Part shown: positions 56,915 to 64,000 of the stretch, in pieces
How positions within the stretch are numbered: position 1 is the first letter of the stretch
Layout: each line of letters begins with the position of its first letter
Origin: Azadirachta indica
Lineage: Eukaryota; Streptophyta; Magnoliopsida; Sapindales; Meliaceae
Direction of reading: 5' to 3'
DNA length: 64,000 bases
Assembly (NCBI GenBank): GCA_022749755.1
Contig: CM040446.1
Span: 9,572,367 to 9,636,366 of the forward strand
Translations under genes and position numbers: made by a program
Notes under the pieces: model-generated
Seen by the model: the letters and a program-made list of their open reading frames with translations, nothing else
The model's database searches: none
Told to the model about the DNA's origin: nothing

Positions 56915-58195
56915 TAATTATTTGAATAATTACATTATATTAATTCATTTATAATTTAATAAATTCATTTTATATTTTTTTATATTTTGAAAAATATTTG
57001 GTAATATTTTTATATTTAAAAGTTTAAAATTTAAATTTATTAGTATTTGACAAAGTAGTTATATAAATATTTTTAGAAAAAATATTTAAATATATAAAAA
57101 AAATTATGTTAATTGCATCAAATGATTATAAATTGATTAATTTATGCTATAATCATGTCAGATTAATGTTTTCAATTTTAATAGGATAATTAAATAAATC
57201 CAATTCAAATCAATATAACTATATTATTTTATTTAACATGACACAAATATGATAGGCTAGCTCGAATGACACCTTTACTTGTTAAAAGCTTGACATATAT
57301 AAAACCATCTCTTAGTTTAAATTGTTATAATTTGACAAATTATGTTCTCTTTTATTATTTTGTAAATGTTAAGGGACTACAATGTTAATTAATTATAATT
57401 AGTTTAATAAAACGACAACTACTGCTGTTACAGTATCAGATGATTGGACGTCACCCCTCATGAACAAAGCCGTGAATAGCGGCGACTCCTCGTGCATCCC
57501 CTCGCTCGCTTTCTTGTCTTCTAACTCCAAAAGTTGATTTGGTGTTTTTCTGATTTATCCATTATATTATTCCTTCACATAATTGTACGCAAAATTTATT
57601 TTCAACGCCAATATTTTAATAAAATGTTTATTATGAAAATATTAACTAGAGCGATAATTTTTAAGACAATTCACCACCATGACACAAATTAAGAAATTTA
57701 AATTAATTTAAAATAATATAATTAATAAATAAATTATAATAATATGACACTATTAATAATTAAATTGGGTTAAGATTTAAAAGTCTTGACACTTGAACTT
57801 ATTTCTTATACGATTAACTATTTGAATAATCACTTCATGATAATTTACTTATAAGTTAATATATTTATTTTATATTTTTTTACATTTTTTACATTTTAAA
57901 AGTATTGAATTATATTTTTAAATATTTTAAAAATATTTAATTTAAAATAAAATTTATTAATATTTAGCTAAGTACTATTATAAATATTTTAGTATATATA
58001 TTAAAATGTATATATATTAAACGGATGACACAATTATTAAATAAATAACTTGTTTAATAAATAAGTCGAGTTAGGATTTCAATTTTTAACATAATTAGTA
58101 AATCAATTTAACGTAAAATATATTATATCTTTATTTGACTCAACACGAATTTGATATGTTAACTCAAATTGTTACTCCTCATATTAACCGTTTAA
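56915..58195. repeat. Two direct repeats of about 370 bp
   Basis: 56915-57290 and 57820-58195 share ordered phrases: atttgaataat, ttttatattttttta, ttattagtatttgac/ttattaatatttagc, and an end with acacaaatatgatag versus acacgaatttgatat. They could be the two ends of one small element or a tandem duplication. The DNA between them has a small GC-richer island at 57430-57540. Confidence 0.55.
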
Positions 58196-60024
58196 TTGAA
58201 CAATAGTTTTAATAAAAATAAAAATAAATTTTTTTTTTTTACATTGTCATACCCTTTTAACATACAATTATTTAAGATAGTCAAAAAAATAAAAATATTT
58301 ATGCGCCAAATTTTTTAATGAGATCAAAGTAGTTATTTTGTAATTCTCAGAGACAAAAACAAAATGAAAAAAAAAATTTGTTAAATTGTATAATCCAAAA
58401 TTGTTTAACCGAAAAAGCATAATGTAAGACATAAAAGTTCTCTACAATGAGCAACAACATATAAACTTCGTAAAGATTGCATAATTCTAAATTTCAAGAT
58501 CTATAAAACGCTTATTTGTAAGAAATTATATATCATATAAAAATATGAAAAAAAAAATTCTATGTTAAATATTGTTATTTTATAATTTTAATTTTTTTTA
58601 AAATAAAAAATAAGTGGGACCAACAAATATTTATAAATATATAAAAAAACAATTAAGATATATAATAAAAAATTAAATTAAATATTATTTAAATATTTAT
58701 AATGATATATAGAATAATCATTAATTTTTAAATTTTCGTACATACGCAAGCAAGTATTTGAATTTTTTAACAATGTAGAATCCTTTTAATTGCTTAGCTT
58801 TGAAAATTTCAGTCTATGGTTTGAAAAATTAAAAATTTATATAGCTAGCAAGCTTTGACTTTATTATAATTATTATCATTATCATCATTTGCTTAATTAC
58901 AGTATTGGTCTAAGATTGAAAATTGAAATGAAAATTAAGAGACCGTCCATTTACTTTTCATTATTAATTAAGCTCTGACTTATTGATGGTTTTACATTTA
59001 TTTAATTTATCTTCATGTTATGAAATATTATCATCATCTCAGACGTCTTGCAATGAATGCAAATATTCTCTTCCTTCTATTTATTTATTTACAAGGAATT
59101 TTATTTAATAAAATCAGAATTGGTGTTAAATATGTACACTAATTAATGCCTCCAAAGCTACCTAAGTGTATGCATCAATTATACATTTGTGTCTCTTACA
59201 ACACCCAAATCATACTTTAATCTAAATTTTACTAGCACAAATTTAATAGTCTATTTTTACCTCTATCTTGAAGATGATTATTTTTTAATGTGATATAATA
59301 TGTATTGAAATATAATATTGTAGTACTCATATATATATTCTGTCATTTATATTCAATATTATTTTCCTAATGTCACATGTTTAATAATTTTTACACCCTT
59401 CCGTATTCTATAGCCTGTCGAAATTTAAAAGTCATTATACAATTGGCATAAATATAATTTGTTGAAATTAGTAGTAAAACCAAAAATAGATAATTGAGGA
59501 GAACAAAATATTTAAAAGGTAAAATTAGTTGACTGACATTTTAAAAACAATTAAAGAATTAAAGGTACATTGATAATTTTATAAAATTGTAGGAACAAAC
59601 TATATATAAACTTAAAAAGTAGGTCAAAAATATAAATATTATAATAAAAATTTTTTTTAAAAAATTCCCACACCTAAACACTTCACTCCTAGTTGAACTG
59701 CTCTACATATTTGAGATTTGAATACTACAATTTTACATACTAATACATATTGCATCATATTGAGAATCTAAAGGCATAAAAGTCATTACACATGTGACAT
59801 TAACAGATTATTCAATGGGAGTGACAAAAATATAGCTCATTGAGATAATTTACATATTTGAGTGTTGTAGTATTACATTCTAATATATATTGTATCACAT
59901 TGATAAATGACCATTCGCATAAGCAATTTACTTATTTATTAGATGATTTTATAAAATATCGTCTAATAAAATATATTTAAAATATTCTTTTCTTATCAGA
60001 ATGCGATATTGTACCTACCTTCTT
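58196..60024. other. AT-rich intergenic DNA
   Basis: No gene, RNA or defined element seen. Confidence 0.45.
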
Positions 60025-60835
60025 AGATTTTAAAGAAAAGTAATTTATCTCTTAAATTTTTAATAAGTCAAAATATCCTCCCTTAACTTTCAAGAAAATG
60101 TTAAAATACCCCTGTACAATTATTTTTATTTTAAATTGATTATTTTATCGCCTAACTATTAAAAAACATATAAAATAACTATATTATCCTTATTTCTATT
60201 TTATAATAACCAATATAATTTTATTCTAATATTTAATTTAAAAGTAATAATAATATTTTAATCCTTAATTATTTTTCTCCTCTCAAGTATGCTCTTAAAT
60301 TTTTTGACAATATTAATTATATATAATTTTAAAATAGATGAGTTATTTAAAATAATCTTATTTTTAAAATAATGTATAATTAATCATTTCATAATATTTA
60401 GAAAATACTAAAAATTATGACAATAATAATATTTTTTATTTTTTTTTAAAAATATTAATTATTCTTATTTTAATATCATAAAATATACACAATTTTTTAA
60501 AATAAAAATATTTTAAATAAATGATCTATTTTGAAAATTATATATAATTGATATATTCAAAAAATTTGATATCAAATTTGAGAGGAAAAAAATAATTAAA
60601 GGTCAAAATATTTTTAATACTTTTAAATTTAAATATTTGAATAAAATTATATTATTATTATAAAATAAAAATAAGAATAATATAGTTATTTTTTATGTGT
60701 TTAATAATTGAAGGATAAAATAATAAATTTAAAATAAAACTATTAGTGTCAGGAAGTATCTTAATATTTTCATAAAAGGTAGAGAGGTATCAACTTACTA
60801 AGAATGCAAGGAAATATATATTTTTTTTTAAAAAA
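60025..60835. mobile_element. Second foldback element, about 0.8 kb
   Basis: Left-arm phrases (aactatattatccttatt, ttaattatttttctcctctca, caattatatataattttaaaatagat) reappear inverted in the right arm. The loop is around 60400-60450. Non-coding. Confidence 0.65.
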
Positions 60836-62802
60836 ATTAGAGATATAAAGTATAATATTTCTATGAGAATTTTTATTGTTATTAATTAAAATTTATTAAT
60901 AATTTTTTTCATGTTTGAAAAATGATGGATCCAGCTACAAGGCGGTGTGGGATATGATACGAGTCGAGGATGAAATTGGAAACGCGTAACAGGTAATGCT
61001 TGCTTTGAAACTATTTCGTGTCTTCCACTATACAACTAATTAATTAATTAATTAATCATAAAAATTAAAAGTTAGTGCGGTGCCAAACCAATTGGTAGAG
61101 CGTGTGTATTTTTATATGTAATATATTTATCTATCTATCTAAAATTAATGTTAATATTATGAATAAGAAGAAGCATCTCTTTAACAACCTAATCATTGGC
61201 AATCTAATATGACACATTTATTAAATTAATTTAGAGGAAGAATATTAATTGTAAATCAATACCATAATCTTTCTTTTTGAATATTGGTTTCTTATAAAAT
61301 TAATTAATTAATTTGTTGACTTAATTAATTATTACTCTCCGTTTTGTTCTCTCGACCCATAGAATATCAACACTTTTTGCAGCTGCCTTAAGTTAAATTC
61401 ACATATTTTAATTTCCTCCAAAAAGTCTTGATATCAATTCACACTCATATCATTTCACTAAGGTAAAATTTATATTTAATTAATATTTTATTTAGAGATG
61501 AGTTGTCAAATTCTGTAAAGCTACACAATAATAATTGAATAGATGCATTTTGATTTATAAATTTCGATAAGAAATTCGTGATAAAGTTTGTGTCTATTTA
61601 TTTTTTTAAGATAAATGATATTTTAAAAGTGTTTATTTTCTACTTTAATAATGAAAATTTGATAATTATATCTTAATAAAATATGTTAAAAATTTTAGCT
61701 CGATGTTAAATTTAAAATTTAAACAAATTTTGTATTTTTAATGAATTAAAATACGCTTATAAAATTGATTTATTTTATTATATAGATCATTTAACTAAAT
61801 TTTTTATAAAGATATTATAAATAAAATTACTAGTTTGCATATATTTATAATTAAATATGATAAATTTAAAAAACATATATATTTAAATTTATTCAAATTT
61901 CAAATAAAAAAAATCTTATATATTCAAAATGAATAATTTTTACTCGATTTTAAGCTCGGCTATTTCAATAAAAATAAACAAATAGCCCATCACAAAACTT
62001 GAACTAGACTCTTAGATAATATTATATTAGTACTTATATAAACTTTTACCAATTTCTAATTGGTATGTACATATATTATTTATTTGAAAAAAAAAAAAAG
62101 CAAATGCCATAACCATGGAATGTAAAATGGCCCCATTGGGTGCATATGCTCCTGCAAGAATATTTTTGGTATAGATTTGTTGTTTCTGTTGTACACAACA
62201 TATATATAAAAGCTTATCCCTAATAGACTATGTTGTGATGGCGACATATATTGTAACAAATTAATACCATTTTTTTTTAATATTATACAATTATATATAT
62301 ATTTGATAAAAAGTTTATCAAAAATTAAGTAATTACAAATTTCCATATAAACTTTACATTTAATTTAGATAAAATCTTGTCTCTAATTCAAATAATATCT
62401 ATCTTAATGCATTTTAATACGACTCAAATTCCTTTCTAATTAACGCTAATTGCATTGAATGGAAAAATTACTCTTTCTAATTTAAATCGATAAGAGTTTA
62501 ATGAACAACTGTAATTCGTGGAAGTAGATCAATAAATACAGTAGTGAATGATTAATAAAATACAATATACATAATATATCTCTCCCTCGTACTCAACATG
62601 ATTAGTCGGTGTAAAAATCGGTTAATCCTCACCGATCAAATTAAAGAACACAACACTCTCCTCTCTACTACTATATATATATGTGTGTGTATCTTCTTCA
62701 ATCCTCACCGCTAATCATATTTTTATTGTTGACATTTACAAGATCTTACCATACAGCCGTCTTCACACAATCCGTTTCCCGGCTAAAATTTAAATTTACT
62801 CG
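60836..62802. other. 3' flank of the SAUR gene and AT-rich intergenic DNA
   Basis: It contains simple repeats (ttaa units at 61031-61058, ta/tg run at 62675-62690). No second gene seen. About the last 100 bp before 62803 is the likely 3' untranslated region on the minus strand. Confidence 0.45.
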
Positions 62803-63159
62803 TCAACAAGCGTAGAAATCGACGAGTTCGTCTAAGGACTCGGGCTGTGGGTCGGCATTCTCGAGCATCCAGAGTAGGTGTTCGAACAAGACAACCTCAC
62901 AGGACACGTGTACGGTGTCTGATGAGTCATCGCTAGACCTCTCCGCAAGCTCCTTGAAAAGCGGGTGGTCGATAATGTCGGAGCTAATCAGGTATCTTCT
63001 CCGAGATTTTCCCACGTAAACGGGATGAAGGTCGCCCGAGTTGCAGGAAGAATCGTCTGCGGGCCGTAAGCTACCGCCGCCGCCGCCGCTCTGTTTGTTA
63101 AATGAGTTGAGTTTCTTGAGAACTGACTTCAACTTCATCAGCTTGCCGCCTTTCGCCAT
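62803..63159 (-). CDS. SAUR family protein, SAUR76-like
   Basis: Small auxin up RNA proteins are plant growth regulators; many inhibit PP2C-D phosphatases and so stimulate plasma-membrane proton pumping. The 118-residue frame is intronless and complete, as usual for the family. It opens MAKGGKLMKLKSVLKKLNSF, the start typical of the SAUR76-78 clade, then has a Gly/Ser-rich linker, the core VYVGKSRRRYLI (about residues 48-59), HPLFKELAE, CEVVLFEHLLWMLENA and a C-terminal ELVDFYAC. It uses GC-richer codons than its AT-rich surroundings, as expected for a selected single-exon gene. The start is supported by the clade-typical N-terminus and the aaATGGCG context. No disabling change is visible, and it is the only clearly intact gene in the window. 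Two other minus-strand frames at 63098-63428 overlap its leader and are not supported. Confidence 0.93.
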   Translation of the reverse strand: MAKGGKLMKLKSVLKKLNSFNKQSGGGGGSLRPADDSSCNSGDLHPVYVGKSRRRYLISSDIIDHPLFKELAERSSDDSSDTVHVSCEVVLFEHLLWMLENADPQPESLDELVDFYAC

Positions 63160-63253
63160 TTAGGAAACGACGTTCGTTTGATTTCTCAGAAGTATGAAAT
63201 GTCTTTTGAGAGGAGCGAGAGGAGGGTGTTTGTGGGCTGAGAGAGGAGGAGGA

Positions 63254-63268
63254 TTGGAAATTTAAAGG
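63254..63268 (-). promoter_or_regulatory. Possible TATA-like element of the SAUR gene
   Basis: The minus strand reads cctttaaatttcc about 100 bp upstream of the ATG, followed by a CT-rich leader. This is suggestive only; no auxin response element TGTCTC is obvious nearby. Confidence 0.3.
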
Positions 63269-63429
63269 AGAGGGGGAGGGGTGAAATGGGAATTCTGTAT
63301 TTGTTGCTGTTACAGAACGTGGGGCCCATTGTTGTATCAATAGATAATGGCGGCAAGAACTGAGGCAAAGGCCAATGAACCAGTCCCCGGGAAGGGCAGC
63401 TGCCCCTTTGGGCGTTTGGTCCTTTCAAT

Positions 63430-64000
63430 TAATATTCTTTTTGATTTTTTTAATTACTAATTTATCTTCTAAATTTTTATTCTGAATAAATCAAATATTT
63501 ATATAACTTATATTTTTTTAACTAATTTTTAAACATAAATTTTATTCTATTAATTAACTAGTAAAATAATTACCATGTATAAAAATTAAATATTATTTTT
63601 TAACTTAAATTTCAACCGTTGAGCTTTATGAATCAATAGACAAAAATTTTATAACTCCATTCTTTTTCAGAAACGTAACATAAAATATTTACTTGAAAAA
63701 TATTATCTCAAATATTAGATAAAATTTAGGGGTCATAAGAATTTATGGAAACTTCATTATTTATTACTATTTATTTATTAGCATATTATTTATATTACAG
63801 ACTTACAGTACTTAATATCACATAAATACATTATTATTATTTATTTATTGATATATTTTTGGAGCTTAATAATTTTAATAATTATTTATTAATAATCTAG
63901 TAGTAAAATACTTATTCTCTTATTTCTTTTTTTACCTCTTTTTTTTTTTATTTACAAAAGAACAAGTTTTGAAATTCTCTTTAAATTAGGATAAATTTTA
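63430..64000. other. AT-rich DNA upstream of the SAUR gene
   Basis: No gene or defined element seen. Confidence 0.45.

Noticed and set aside
61077..61110. tRNA-like phrase aattggtagagcgtg
   Set aside because: It resembles a D-arm (A box), but no cloverleaf, T-arm B box or acceptor stem can be formed downstream.
63098..63428. Two 80-codon minus-strand frames upstream of the SAUR gene
   Set aside because: They overlap the SAUR start and CT-rich leader in other frames and show no domain.

Overview
The window is nuclear DNA from a dicot-type flowering plant. It is very AT-rich and has GT-AG introns, plant-specific gene families (SAUR, plant pectinesterase, AP2/ERF cytokinin response factor, LONELY GUY) and layers of decayed plant transposable elements. 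I cannot name the species from sequence alone. The only gene that looks intact is an intronless SAUR76-type gene on the minus strand at 62803-63159. Three other host-type genes are broken: an intronless LOG-like copy (801-1425), a four-exon pectinesterase with two in-frame stops (23647-25766), and a cytokinin-response-factor (CRF) gene in one frame with two in-frame stops (34095-34847, minus).

Layout, left half. 1-543 is an unrecognised decayed coding frame, followed by the LOG pseudogene and the 3' end of a Ty3/gypsy Tat-like element with its LTR (1440-3545). 3885-6225 is the 3' end of a Ty1/copia element on the minus strand. 6340-15895 is a decayed Athila-type Ty3/gypsy element: protease, reverse transcriptase, RNase H, integrase, the second Athila ORF, a polypurine tract and a 3' LTR that is itself interrupted by a SIRE-like solo LTR. 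15896-20300 holds two more Athila fragments of another subfamily, lying back to back in opposite orientation. 20560-21623 is the right end of a CACTA element. The pectinesterase pseudogene follows.

Layout, right half. 26797-50406 is bounded by CACTA-like termini with a possible TAA target duplication and related subterminal repeats. I read it as one large, heavily invaded composite CACTA (En/Spm) element of about 23.6 kb. It carries a decayed TNP2 transposase gene (39658-43022) and, downstream on the same strand, a much better preserved multi-exon gene (45110-49290). That second gene encodes an En/Spm Transposase_24-like region, a coiled coil, a DUF8039-like region and a C-terminal Ulp1-type cysteine protease whose His, Asp, Gln and Cys are all visible. 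The two genes have homologous promoter/leader segments. The left part of the composite contains an Athila fragment, two copies of a composite of LTR pieces plus a GC-rich minisatellite, and the CRF pseudogene. After 50406 come a MITE, an Athila LTR (51629-53398), two foldback elements (53415-54360 and 60025-60835), AT-rich DNA and the SAUR gene.

Nonsense codons in the decayed coding regions are mostly explained by C-to-T or G-to-A change. In the CACTA genes seven conserved Trp positions read TAG, as expected for deamination of methylated, silenced DNA. Family assignments come from recognising motifs by eye; no searches or alignments were run.
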